A stretch of DNA of 64,000 nucleotides, from positions 1,176,570-1,240,569 of the forward strand of contig BCJJ01000001.1 of assembly GCA_039545355.1 (NCBI GenBank), in the 5' to 3' direction. This stretch comes from Trichosporon coremiiforme (Eukaryota; Basidiomycota; Tremellomycetes; Trichosporonales; Trichosporonaceae). The translations under genes and the position numbers were made by a program. The notes beneath the pieces were generated by a model that worked only from the letters and a program-made list of their open reading frames with translations, had not been told where the DNA came from and made no database searches. Below are positions 24,701-36,645 of the stretch, in pieces. Each line of letters begins with the position of its first letter. Within the stretch, counting starts at the first letter, position 1.

Positions 24701-27700
24701 TGCTCGCGGATCTGGAGCTCGAGACTCGGGGCAACAACGAAGGCTGAGACGCCTTCCATTCCGTCTGGCTCATCGAGTTCGGCATAGATCTCGTGCAAAC
24801 TCTCGAAGTATGTTTGCAGATCCTTGTTCGCCTTGTGCTCGCGGGTACGCAGGTGGATGACGCGTTCCTCGAAACTGCGAAGGGAGCGAGCGAAAGAGCG
24901 CGACTTCATAGCTGCGTTAGCCATGAGCTCCTTGTCGATGGACGAGATGAGCTGGTCCACAGCGTACGGTGCCGTTCGGCGCTCCTTGTCGGAGTTGCGA
25001 GACTGGCGAAGCGATTTGGAGAGATGATCCATTAGCTGGAAGATCACTTGCGCAGAGAGCATACGCTTCTCCGGAGTACTCCCAGGCGCCGGACTAACCT
25101 GGTCACGAAGCACATCCCAGATCTCCTCACGAATCTGCTCCCTCGCAATCGTGTTACCCGATAAAAGCACGTGCAGTACCAGGTGCGGCAGGAGGTGGTG
25201 CGCAACCGCCACATCCTGGTTCTTCGGCTCACTGAGAAACACGCCAAAGATCTTTTGTGCGTGGTTCGTCTCTCCTTCGTGCTTCACCTCCATAACACGT
25301 CCGATGAGATCCACTGTCCAGACTTGGATCCACTCGCGGTACGTCTTCTTGGTCGAATAGATGGGATACTCGAATGTCCTGGTCTTGATCTGGTTCTGCT
25401 TGAACTGCGCGTCTAGGAGAGGGTTCACTGTCTTCAAAACATCTTCAGGGAGCGTCTTCCACCGGCGTTGCACCTTTGAGGGCACGTTGCCACCCTTGAC
25501 GATGCGAGAGTCAAAACCGCAGAACTTCATGAGCTCCTGAATGGCGAAAGCCAGATGGTTCTGGTGTTTAGGGTCGTTCGTTGATCTAAACGCGTCTGCC
25601 AGAAGGTCTTGGATCAAGTGAAGAGCGAAATTCGCTGACTCGTCAGGATCAGTGAAGTTGGAGCTGATCAGCATCGATTTCTCCTCTCCTCCAGTCGCGA
25701 AACGATCTGGGTCAAGAGCACCGATGATGCCAAAGCATTCGTAACTAAGATCCCGCAGATCCTCGCAGTCGACTGTGCGTGTCGCAGCAGCCAAGAGCGA
25801 TCGCACGGTCTGGCACAAGACAGGCTCAAAGGCATCACCTTGAGCGAGCTGCATGACCTCGGAGTGTTTCTCCTTCAGCAGGTTTCTCAGCTCCCTCATT
25901 GACTCTGTCGCAATAGCAATATTCTTGCTGTCTGTTCTCTCAATGAGCTTCTCCAGCTGATCATTGATCGTCCAGCTCTTGCGGTAGTCGAGGAGGATGC
26001 GGTTGTAGTTTGCCAGCTCTTCAATGTGACCGAACTGGACAATGTTGTCGCGGAATTCCGCCAGGTGTTTGGCGTTGCCGGCAATATGACCAATGATCAA
26101 CCGCGCTTGCTCGCGTTCTCCGGAGTCGAAGTTGCTCCAGTTGGCGACGATAGCCGCGATGGTGGCTCCGATGTAGGGTCCCACCGCAGTATAGCGGAGC
26201 AGCTCCACATACTTGCACCACGTCTGCAAAGTTGGAAGGCGAAGCTCAGGTATTTCGAGCGTACTCTGCAGACTTGCGATAATCTGGGGGGAGAATGATG
26301 CCATCGAGTCCCCGACCAGCTCAATGAGGAACCCGATACTGCGAATGGTCTTGATTCGGTGTCCGACAGGTGTGCGGGGAGTCATGAGATGCTCAGTCAA
26401 GGAGGCGAGCACTCCCAGCATGTGTGGCTTGAGGTAGGATCCGAGGTCGTCACACTGGTCCTTCTCGACGGCTTGCAGTGTATTCAACGCTCGGTCCGCG
26501 ACATCGCGCCGGGATTTGTCTTTGTCACCCAGCTCGACAATGATCTTGACGAGCAGGGGAACAATGGATGCCTGTATATACTTGCTCAAGATGGCATGCG
26601 GGGGGGTCTTGTTGTTTGTGGCCTCGCCAAGGAGAGTAGTGACGAAGTTCAGGCTGGCCTGCGTCCTCTCTGGAGTGAGGAAGATCTTGGCAAGCACATC
26701 GGCACCGTCCTCGATGATGATGAGGCCTAGTCTCTGATTCAGGATAGACTCAAGAGCCTCAAGAGCCGGTCGGTTCTGTAGTATTACCAACGTCGGAATG
26801 ACTGCCTTGCGGGCAGCGTCGAGCGCGAAGAAGGTAGCACGGTTGTACCCGATGAACTGCATCATCTCCGCAACCACCATTGGCTGAGGAACAATGCACT
26901 CGGCGAGTAGTACGCTGATGCACTCCATATAAGGCGAGATGAGGTTGTAGGGTTGCTTCTTCCGGAACGAAGCGATGCCCACAAGCTGAGTGTAAGCAAT
27001 GCTGCGAATGATGGTGCTGGTCGATCCGAGCTGTCGGATGAGAATCTCAAGCACATCGCCGAGCTCCTTGTCCGGTGCACCACGACCAAGGTCGCCGAGC
27101 AGGTTCAGAGCAGTTTCCTGCACGCGAGGACAGCCCTTCAAGAGAGTCGGGAATCTCCCCATGATCTCGCGTTGTATCAGGCTCCTATGCTGCGACTGTT
27201 CAGAGCTGACGAGCTCTCTGTAGATAGCTGAGATGAGAGTTCTGACATCAGCCACCTGTATCAAGCATGCAAACCTTACCCAGCTGCGATACGTGTGCGC
27301 CGCTCCGGTGAGGACATGGCCTTCCCGGACCTCCACAATATCTGAGCCCAGGACTGCGACAAAGCCTGTGCCGCATTTCTGTGGAGGAAGAGAACACTGA
27401 GGGTGCGCATGACAATCCGGTCATCCGTGACGGAGTTCCATCCCTTGAGCCACGCGTTGGCGATCTCGGGGCGGAGTGACTCGTGATGCTCGTCACACTG
27501 AGCTAGTGCGCACGCAATTGATGGTGTGCTCTCGAGCAGTTTGAAAGCTGTCGTCGGTCCCAGACTGGCGTCAGCTCAATCAATGTGTCACAGCTCACTT
27601 TTCCAGTATTCCCGGAAACGAGTCGAGAAAGTCGCCCTCTATTCTAAGATCCGGCACCTTCGCTCTGAGGATAGCCATGACGCTCGCCTCAACAGGGTTA

Positions 27701-28877
27701 TCGTCACGTTTACGCTTCAGTGATATCGGTGGAGGCACCTTCATGAATCGCTTCAGGCGCTCTCGGATGTCGAGAAGGTTTCGCGATGTTGCATGTTGGC
27801 TCCAATGTTCGAGGGTATCTCGCTCGACAGCCGCCTCTATCCCGCCTTCGTGAACATGATTCGCGATTGGTCCAAGGAGGAAGAGCACCTTCTGCTGTAT
27901 GACCTTGTTGTCGAGAGGCAGTGTGGCTAAGTCTCCTTCTCGGAGCGTCCACCACACATCTCGACGTAGTGACAGGTCATCACTCGCCTCCACAGCCTCT
28001 AGCAGGCTGACGATAGCCATACCTAGCCGCTCGCCATTCTCGGGCAGCTCCACAACAGCTGTCACAGCACTGGAGAGGACATGACGCACTTCAACGCTAC
28101 ATAGCCCAGCTTCGACAACCGAGGCATAGAGCGCCTGCCGCTGCGGAGAGACGTGCTGGAGCTTGGTTCGGAGGAAAGACAAAGTCGTAGCAGCACTCAG
28201 TCGAGCGGCGGCGGCAAAGGGTGCGGATGACTGTAGGACGGCGTTAAGGAGAAAGATATTGGTCCGAAAGTCTGGCGGAAGGTCACTGTATCCGAACAGA
28301 GTTGAGTCGCCGTCAGATTCTGGGGTCAGGTCTGAGGCTACTTGCGACGCTTACCCTTGGCATACTCTACCATCTCGTTCATGATCTTGGTAACTCTATG
28401 CGGGCCGATCATGCTGGAGGCACTATCTCCTAGATCGCGCTCAAGTACAACGAAGACATGGTGGATGCACTTCTCTAACTCCTCGACTAGAGGCTCTCCT
28501 GCGGGAAGATCCTCGTAGCCTACAGCGGCAATGAGAATCCTCGTGATGAGCCATGCGTAGAAAGGGCCAGGTGTGTCAATGTCGTCTGATTCAGAAAGCA
28601 AGACGTCTGGGCACGCGGCGGAATGTCTGGCGACGACATTGAGTGAGAGTCTCGCCTGCTCAATCACCTTCTCCTCAAGCGGATCGGATCTCGTCGTATC
28701 GGACAGTGGTCGTAGAACGCAGTAGTCGACAAGAACTCGCAGGAGCTTACGGTACCGCTTGATTGATTCGTCAGTCGCTTCGGGGTCCGTCTCCGCGACA
28801 TCGACTGAAGCGAGGCCATGAGTGAACAGTTCCGCCAGCAGATTTTCGTCAGCTTCTGGTGGTTCCGGGTACGTCAT
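21707..28877 (-). CDS. ATR/Mec1/Rad3 DNA-damage checkpoint kinase
   Basis: Phosphatidylinositol-3-kinase-like protein kinase that senses RPA-coated single-stranded DNA, of about 2,300 aa. The N-terminal half is HEAT-repeat-like (exons 28877 to about 27250). The large exon 27336-24560 covers the UME and FAT regions. The kinase domain is in the exons near 22880-21707, with GYVLGLGDRHGENILFD (catalytic loop) and VHVDLNCLFD, and [27 protein letters not shown] following the ATR signature. The FATC end is GLMYVGWKPWL followed by TAA at 21707. The ATR assignment over Tel1/TOR rests on the [16 protein letters not shown] block and HDPLVEW. The start is MTYPEPPEADENLL. At least eight introns are visible. 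Confidence 0.93.
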
Positions 28878-29764
28878 GGAATCATTTGTTGGTTCGGCGG
28901 TGGGAATGTGGTGAAGTGATGGGAGGAACAGACAAAATCACAACAACAAATATGGTCCAGTCATCTATCCAGACGCGAATCAGGCACGGTAGTCGCGGGC
29001 CGGAGTAGCGGCGTACTCCGCGTCTGCCTTCTCTCATCACCAGTTTGTAACAATCAGCGCGTCTCCGGCTCGATCTCAAACGGCACGTCACGTGCGTCCT
29101 TCACGCCCTCCGTTCACGTGACTCGTTGTTGGTTCTGTCGTCCCGATAGTTGCTCCTTGAGCTGTGCCATTCTTGTTCGCTGTGGTTAATATGCTCATCC
29201 CTCGCATCTTCTTCACTACCGACAACTAGATCGACTCGCTCCTCACGAAGGCCCGTGGCTGCTCGTCAGCGCCCCGTCAATCCGACTCCTCTACAGTCAT
29301 ATAGGCAGTTAGGCGGTGTGAGAGTCCCGCTCGACTGGAACACCGCTGCTTTTCACGTGTGTATCAACTGCGGCACAGCTGGGCTTGTCCGTCTCGCATC
29401 GCGGATAAGTTCAGTTCGTGACACAGTTGTTCCAGAAACCCGCATGCATGCTTTGCAGGAGAGTGAAAACTACTGCGATGACAGTGGTTCATGTGCACCG
29501 CAGCCATTTGGAGAGGTATAATAAAGGCAAGTCGGATGTCAGCGGCACGTTCCTCTTCTTCACCACTTCACCCATCGTGTGCCTTTCTTCTATCTGGCCA
29601 CTGACAACTGCCATCGACCTGTGAGGGAAAGAAGGACACGTACGGTTCAGTGGCCGCTGTGCTTTTGTATCCCATACATATACTCTTAATAACACGAGGT
29701 CTATGCATACCCTATCAGATGATGTGCCCTAAGGCGGATTATAATTTTAGAATGAAGGTGGCGT
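28878..29764. promoter_or_regulatory. ATR upstream region with three CACGTG sites; PHO84 3' region
   Basis: 887 bp between the ATR start and the PHO84 stop, both on the minus strand. It contains palindromic CACGTG at 29089-29094, 29115-29120 and 29354-29359. These are E-box sites of the type bound by bHLH factors (Cbf1, Pho4). No coding exon recognised. Confidence 0.5.
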
Positions 29765-31802
29765 TTAAGCACTCTCCTCAGAGGGAGCGCGAGCGGTATA
29801 GTTGGAGTTCTTGACGAAGTTCTCCTGGTGCTCGTTGGAGAGCTCCTCGAGGGTGAGGCCCTTGGTCTCGGGCGTGCAGAAAATGGTGACGATGAAGCCG
29901 GTAAGCATGAAGAAGGCGAAGATCTCCATGATGTGGGGCAGGAACTTGCCCTTGCCACCGATGTCAATCATCTTGGAGAAGCCGACCTGGGCGACAATGG
30001 CACCGAGCTTGCCGGAGGCAGCCGAGATACCATGGGCAGTCGAACGGTAACGAGTGGGGAAAGCCTCACCGGGGACGACGAAGGTGGTCGAGTTCGGGCC
30101 GAAGTTCTGGAAGAAGTTGGCCATGCAGTAGAGGAACACGAACGCCTTCTGACCCGAGGAGCTGGCCATCATCTTGTCGTAGGCGAAGCCCATGCAGATA
30201 AAGATGACAGTGAGAAGACCGAAGCCCATGATCTGGATGGGGCGACGTCCCCACGAGTCGATGAACGCCATGGTGAAGTAGTAACCGGGGATGAGACCAC
30301 CAACCGAGAGGATGAGGTTACCGACCGACGAGTTGTGGATCGAGCGCCAGGCGTTGACTTGCTTCGAAACACTCTTGTCAGACGAGCCACCGAAACCGAT
30401 AACCTGGAGGATACGGGCACTGTTGAGACCGAGACCGTAGAAGGCAATGTCAAGGGCGAACCAGGTGTAGGCGGTACCGAAGAGGATCTTGAAGTTCCTC
30501 CACTGGGAGAAGTGGCGACAGAAGTCCTTCCACGAAGCCTTGGGGACCTCGGCGCGCTCGTGGTTGCGGATGGGGTCGACGGTGTAGGTGCCGGTTGTGA
30601 GATAGGTGTCAACGTCCTGCGAGGCCTGCTTGATGTTGGCCTCAATGTCCATGGTGTAACGGGGAGTCTCGGGAATGGTAAGACGGAAGTACAGGGCGAC
30701 GGCAGCCGGGACACAGCCAACACCGATGAGAGTGCGCCAAGCCTGGTCCATCGAGTGCCAGTTGTCGAGGGGCTGGCTCTCGATGCCCTTCTTGAAGCCG
30801 GCGAGTGCAATCGACGAAACGATGGCACAGAAGAACTGGCCCCAACCCTGGGCTGAGAACACAGCGATCATCATGCGACCACGGATGCGCTTGGCGGCGA
30901 ACTCGGAGGTGATGACGGCCGAGAGAGGGTAGTCACCACCGATACCCATGCCCATGATGAAACGCCACATGATGATGACACCGTAGATGGAGATGCCAGG
31001 GGCCTTGCCCGCAACAGCCTGGCCGAGGGTACCGATGATGATGATCATGAGCTCGACACCGTACATCTTCTTACGGCCGACGTGGTCGGCAAGCTGGGAT
31101 TGTCAGCCTCTGACTTGCCCGATGTCGTGGTCCCGCAGGCATCCATGAGAACTTACGAAACCGAAGAGGAGCTGTCCGAAGAAGGTACCGATCGAGTGAG
31201 AGACTTTAATTCCGAGGTCCTAAATTGTCAGTAACTAGACCGAAAATTGAAACGGAGCCACTAACCTGGTTGGAGGTGTTGGAACCACCGGCGTGGTAGA
31301 CGTAACCGATCATAGACGCAGCCAGGGAGATAGCCTAACTATTAGCACAGTCCAGGGGTGATCCTCAACGACGTTTGGGCGTTCTCGGACCGATTTTGGC
31401 CGTTCGAGAACCGTTTTTCGTCGTTTTTGAAGGACTTTTTACTGACGAATATATCGTACGCATCTGTGAAGAATCCCACGCCTGTGAACGCGTTAGCAGA
31501 GCATTTTTATAGAAAAAGGTGGTGGGTTAAGACGGAAAACGGTGGGGAAACAAGGAAGAAGGTGGACTGGTGGTGGTTGTTGGCGGTTGGTGGCGGACGG
31601 CGGTACAAATATGGGCAACTGCGGAAATAGACTCACCGGCCACAATGCATGCCTTAGCGTGGAACCATGAAAACTTGGCATCGTCAATCTCAGCGAGGGC
31701 AGCCCTTCGACGCTCGTCAGGGTTGCAGACGACGGCGCCCTTGTCGGCGTAGGCGTTCTTCTCGACGTTGTCGATGGGAGGGGAGAGCTCGACGCCGGAC
31801 AT
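29765..31802 (-). CDS. PHO84: High-affinity phosphate transporter, Pho84 type (MFS)
   Basis: Plasma-membrane H+/phosphate symporter of the major facilitator superfamily. Exon 1 (31802-31637) is the cytosolic N-terminus. Exon 2 is only 35 nt (31481-31447; GVGFFTDAYDIF). Small exons near 31334-31267 and 31216-31158 carry AISLAASMIGYVYHAGG and DLGIKVSHSIGTFFGQLLFGF. The main exon follows. The motifs LADHVGRKKMYGVEL, GIGGDYPLSAVITSEFA, PETPRYT, FVVPGEAFPTRYRSTAHGISAASGKLGAIVAQ and PETKGLTLEELS are diagnostic of the PHS family. The exon 2 donor must be GTCAGT to give ...YDIF|AISLAAS in frame. It ends at the TAA at 29765. Confidence 0.94.
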
Positions 31803-33497
31803 TGCTGGGGTGAATTGTTCGAGGTGGGGTTACAGCTTTAGCAAACGAAAAAGCAGCTTGCATCTTATACCGCTGCATCTCATGGGGTGCAAGATCCCTC
31901 TGTCCGGCATTGCGCGCGAGACAACAGCGAAATGCGGGCTGGAACGGGCTGCGACGACCATCGCGCGTGCGGGCCAGAGATCTTGCCACGAACGTGCTTG
32001 TCGCTGCGCGCTATCTGGCTACTGATACGGCAAGATTGAGAATTATCCGATAATCTCCCTGCCCGTGCCTTAAACTTGCCCTGGGTCGGTCACTTTCCAG
32101 TCTCTATTAATAGCCTCGCTTTGGCGCGTCTTGTTCGCTTGTCTCCATTGGCATGCTTGCCAGGCGGGCAGCGGGCTCAGAGGAGCATTGCAGTGGGCCT
32201 GCTCACCGAGAGCAGCTAGTGGATTTCAGGACAACCCGCCCAGCTGCGGATTATGCCGTTTGCCCCGAAAGAGATCGCGGGCGAATCAGCTCTGCGACAA
32301 GCGTCCGAGCTGCTACATCGTGCATGCACGTTTGTGAACGAGGTCGTTTGACACGCACCATTCCGCAAGGCGAAATAGCGCTTCCCGACGATTCACCACC
32401 CATGGGCAGTGCCCAGGCCCCCAGACGAGATCTCCTCGGGCGACCCCGACGGCGACCAGCAGCCAGTGGGCTCGAGGAACAGTGCCGGCCCCGTCCCAGC
32501 TCCGTTCCAGTCCCGCGCAAGACGCCCCGGACGGCGTCATCAGTGCAGAACGTGCTCACACGATCGCGCGCAACTCGTCCACGGCGTCCCGGACCTGAGA
32601 TGTATTTTGGGAAGCGACCTTTGGGCTCCGTTTCTTGGCGAACGAATCGCTCAAGCGCGAGAAATGCAGATGGCGCCATTGGTTGCGACACCTGTTCAGC
32701 AGGCACAGCGTTGCGAGCTCTGTCTGTACTTCACGTCGATACTTCCGTGCATACCTCCGAAAGAGGGCCTTAGGCGCTCGGTCTTCGACCGATTCCAGAT
32801 GTCAACCTGCAGACACCTGAGCGGGGAGCCGAACGGAAGGAACGGGGCTGTCACCTGTCACCTGAGGCGGTGTTGCGACTCCGAGCGCCGCTGAGGTGAG
32901 TCATAAACGTGCTCGCCAGTCTCCAAAAAGTCTCACATGGACGGCGCCCATCGCTTTTCCCCTCATCTTCGTCTGCTACTTAGCTTCTCCTCACGCGGGC
33001 ATGGTCTTGGCTCTCGACATCGGCATGTGCTTGGTTGGTTGCCCGCAATGTTCTGCTGGCCGTTTTTGAACCTCGCAACTGCTTCATCTCTCCACTTCCA
33101 CCTGTGAGATTGACTCCTTCCTCTAAGATCGCCTTCATCCTGTTTTCATTTTGCGTCTCGTAATCTAGCGATTCTTGGATCGCATGCATTCGTCTGAAAA
33201 GTCACGTGAGTACAAGGTTGAACACACGCCTGTATTCAGTGGATCGTACCTGCCTGTTGAGGGATGTTTTCTCACTGCGGGGCTAAGTTTGATGCCTGTT
33301 GAGGCACAATTTCTCCGCAGCGGGGCTCAGTTAACCCATTACGTCTATCCTTCCGGTGACGGCGCTGTGCTGTGTTTGGGAGCTTCGACGGCAGGGTTGT
33401 TGGCTGAGCGGACAGCGACGTGCTCTGCAAAGTTCATTCAGCGAGTCTACACGTCTGCTTAGGAGACGCTATCTATACAACGAGTAGCCGCAATGGT
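31803..33497. other. 1.7-kb gene-poor stretch upstream of PHO84
   Basis: It should contain the PHO84 promoter and the 3' UTR of the acylphosphatase gene. The long open frames here (32153-32773 plus, 32251-32706 minus) show no recognisable domain and lack convincing splice or start context. A CACGTG site lies at 33203-33208 and an imperfect direct repeat at 33251-33333. I see no other feature. Confidence 0.4.
33251..33333 (+). repeat. Two-copy imperfect direct repeat, period 43 bp
   Basis: TGCCTGTTGA starts at 33251 and again at 33294. Each copy continues through a T-rich stretch with TTTCTC into GCGGGGCT, then AGTT or CAGTT. The copies differ at several positions. Only two copies are visible. 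Confidence 0.7.
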
Positions 33498-34206
33498 CTA
33501 CCTCCGCGTCCTCCTGATCTCGAACGACGAGCTCGCCCCGCCCTTCATCGCCTCCTTGATCTGCTCGGGGCTGGCCTCGCATGTCTCGTCAATGTCGACA
33601 TTGGCGACGTTTGACATGGGAGGGCCGACCTGGAGGTCCTGCTTCCTATCAGTCAGCTTGGACCAGTTGTTTCACGGTCACGCACAGTTCAGCGAGCATG
33701 GTCGGGTCGCCCGCGGCGACCCCCTGCACGCTCCCGTCAGAGCAGTTGCAGACCCAGCCTTGGAGGCCGCGTTTGAACGCTCTGGGCGAGTCAGTTTAAT
33801 GCCGCTCAATTCTGCTTTGCGCGTATTCAGATGAGGCTCAACCGATAGGGCATGCGCGTGTACGCTGCCGGCGGCAATGGCAGACTGGGACCCTCAAGCA
33901 GTCCATGCGGCCAAGTTCCGCCGGCGGGTCCCATGCAAACGAGATTGCACAACAATGGGCGCCGTCTGCGGTATGGCGGCATGGCTTGCGGCAACGAAGT
34001 GCGGCCAGTTCCGAACTAAAGGAGGCGGAGATTGTAACTTACTCTTTCTGCACAAAGTACCTGAATCCCACGCCCTGGTCGTCAGACAACCGAGACATGA
34101 CTCCCAAGGCGGATGCATACCTGAACGTCGCCGGTGCTGTAGTGTCAGCTACAGGGAGAAGAAAACCAGCTCACACTTTGAACTTGATGAGATCCGTGAA
34201 TGGCAT
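33498..34206 (-). CDS. Acylphosphatase, with microexons
   Basis: Small enzyme that hydrolyses the carboxyl-phosphate bond of acyl phosphates. Five exons (34206-34175, 34136-34121, 34074-34043, 33781-33686, 33645-33498) total 324 nt and read as 107 aa without a break. The core is FKVTGDVQGVGFRYFVQKEAFKRGLQGWVCNCSDGSVQGVAAGD. It keeps the phosphate-binding loop GVGFR with the catalytic arginine, and the catalytic asparagine in WVCNCSDG. Exon 2 is 16 nt and exon 3 is 32 nt, so gene finders could miss it. Every intron has GT-AG ends and a CTGAC or CTGA branch site. It is divergent to the malonyl-transacylase-like gene. Confidence 0.88.
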
Positions 34207-34803
34207 GGCTTGGTGCGAGCTGAGTGGTGCAGAGACGGATGGAAGGATCTCGGCAACTGGGGGAGGCTGGAGCGGGTGTCAGCGGAAGGGCCGTGCACGT
34301 GAGTCCTGGTTGCACAGGGGCCGCGATCGGTGTACGGGGGGTGAGCGGAGGCAGAGTTGCGATGACGGTGGGGTATTCGGCGGCCCGCGAGGGGCTGATT
34401 AGGCCCCGCTGGCAACGCTTTGCCTCGGGTTGCGGCGGACGTACTCGGTCGGTAGGACCTCCTCCCAGGACAATTGACATTAGGAATACTGTGCCGGCTC
34501 CTAATCTGTTAAGGCACGCATTAGAATCTGAGTGGCCATTGCCGGCGTCGCTTATTCCGCTAATCAAAAGCTTCATTACGCGGGCCGGACCAACACATGA
34601 CCGAATCACTACTCAGTGATACGTTACCAGACGACGCATGACTCTGCCTCGCCGACTCGGAAAAGAAAGGCGAGCAACCAACCCAACTTTGTTTCCTGAC
34701 CTCTCCCCCGGCTTCTCTCGATTACACTATCCCTCACACTACTGCATCACGACGACAGACCAGAGCACAGCAAAGACAGCGACGAATCGACTCCACTGCA
34801 CGG
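34207..34803. promoter_or_regulatory. Divergent intergenic region acylphosphatase / transacylase-like gene
   Basis: 597 bp between divergent starts. A CACGTG site at 34296-34301 lies about 90 bp upstream of the acylphosphatase ATG. The region from about 34680 is C/T-rich and probably the 5' UTR of the plus-strand gene. Confidence 0.5.
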
Positions 34804-36365
34804 ATGAAATCCAGGCAAACGCTCCTCCGGAGAGCCCCTCTTCAGAGGCATCAGCTCCAACATCACCGATCGTTCTCCCTCTACTACCCCAAATCCCCGC
34901 CCGACCCACGCGGCGGCCAGCGCTCAGCCTCGACCTCGGCCCAGTCCACCGACTGGCTCGGATGGATCAAGAAGGCTCCGATTCCCGTTATTGGCGGCGG
35001 TGGCAACGATGAGCATGCTCGGAAGGCGCTCATTTTCGCTGGTCTTGTGAGTATCGGAACAACATCCCGCCGCTGACGTCGCAGGGAAGCTATCCACACA
35101 CTCCGCAATCCCCTACGCCATCCTCGCTGGACGTCTGGGAGCAGGCCTCCGAGGCTCTCCTCAACCCCGATGCGACGCTCGGGTACTGGGACTACGGCAT
35201 GGAAGAGTTCTCGTCTTCGATTGCGCAAGGCGGCGGTGGCCGCGGTATCCGTGGCTGGCTGCGAGGCTGGGTCGAGGGACGCTCTCTGGTGAGCTCACTG
35301 TTTGGAAAGCATAAGCTAACGTGCAGGACGAGCTCATGAAGCGCGCCGACGTCACAGCCCCGTTCATCCTGACCTCGTCGCTCGCGATCCTCGCCTCGGA
35401 GCAGGTGAGTCAAAGCACTCCCCAACATTTTTCTGACATTTCCGCAGGAGCGCACAGGCCATTCTTCCATTTTGCCGGCGGGCACCAACTATCTCGCTGG
35501 CCACGGTTTCATCGGAACGCTGACTGCTCTCGTTGCGTCCGGGCGGCTAGACCTGCCGACGGGTGTGCGACTCGCGCGTATCTACGCTTCGCTGCCAGCT
35601 TATCCCAAGAACGTCGACTCGGTCAAGGGCTCGAAGCGCTTCCTCACGACAGCCTTATCAGCAAGGCACTGGCACTCACTGTCAAGCCCTGACATGTTCA
35701 TCCCCTTCGAGTCGCCCCTTGCGGCTGATCCCACGGACGAGCCCGAGCGGCGGCGAAGGGCGATGCAGCTGATTCTGGACGAGGTCCACTCGCTGCAGCA
35801 CGAGTGGGAGATTGAGGGTCAGGGCGACTGGGCCGAGGCGGGCATCATCAACAGCTCCAAGGTCGTGATTGTGACGGGCACGACGCTGGCGGTGGAGAGC
35901 CTGATTTCGCGCCTGCAGGAGCTCGGCGTCGCGAACCCGGTCATGGACGTGAACATGCCGTGTCCATACCACACGAAGCTGATGGCTCACGCCGTCCCGG
36001 AGTTCTCAGCGACGCTGCAGCGCATCATGTTCAATCCCGCGTCGATCGACAGCCCCCACGTCCTCGACCCGATCACGACGCGGCCCATGGTCGGCCCGCC
36101 TGCGGCCGCGCTCCAGACGCAACTCTGCCACCAGCTCCGGTGGTATAAGACGCTGACGCGCATCTACAACCAGCCCTCGCCGCCCGTGGACCAGTTCCTC
36201 ACGGTTGGCCGCGGCGCCAAGGGTCTCGGCATCATGCTCAAGGGCGAGTTGAAGCGGCGCCCCGAGGGCGCGCCCCCCATCACCGTCAGCGAGTACGGAG
36301 TCAAGGAGGTGCAGGACCCGCGCGTGCTCAAGATGCTCGCGCGGCGGTCGGCGTCGGGTATGTAG
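34804..36365 (+). CDS. Malonyl-CoA:ACP transacylase-like protein, catalytic Ser absent
   Basis: Homologue of mitochondrial malonyl-CoA:ACP transacylase (Mct1/FabD), which loads malonate on ACP for type II fatty-acid synthesis. Four exons (34804-35046, 35085-35288, 35327-35404, 35448-36365) give 480 aa. The N-terminus is basic with Ser/Arg/His and no acid, like a mitochondrial presequence. The family fold is clear: ALIFAGLGSYPHTPQ (normally PGQGSQ), WEQASEAL, ADVTAPFILTSSLAILA, LAGHGFIGTLTALVASGRLDLPTGVRLARIYASLP and MPCPYHTKLMAHAVPEF, the last keeping the catalytic-histidine-region HT. The nucleophile elbow GHSLGE reads GHGFIG, so the serine is missing, and the oxyanion Gln is Leu. It is therefore probably not a normal transacylase (inference). 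Confidence 0.8.
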
Positions 36366-36645
36366 GAAAGAGAGAGGGCAGTGTAAATTCCTTGTGCCAT
36401 AGTGTTATTATCGCGGCGCGTGCAAAAGAGCACCAAAGCATCCTGTTGTACAGTATAACGGTTCGAGCCGGTATACAATTGTTACCTCAAGTAGAAAACC
36501 ATCCCAATCCCCCATATCCCAATCACCACAACCCAAACAAATGCAAACAATCATCACCAGCCCAAGGTGTTCAGTCTAAAGTGAATCCATATGCAAAATA
36601 ACTGAGAGATATAAAAGTACACGTTGTCATGGTCTAACGTCTCGG

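Noticed and set aside
29828..30856. 342-codon open frame on the plus strand
   Set aside because: Antisense to PHO84; a repetitive Asp/Glu/Gly-rich shadow.
32153..32773. 206-codon plus-strand frame upstream of PHO84
   Set aside because: No domain, no supporting splice or codon pattern; competing frames of similar length on the other strand.
36446..36478. Hairpin with a CGGTTCGAGCCG core resembling a tRNA T-arm
   Set aside because: No acceptor, D or anticodon stems around it; at most a chance hairpin or 3'-end structure between convergent genes.
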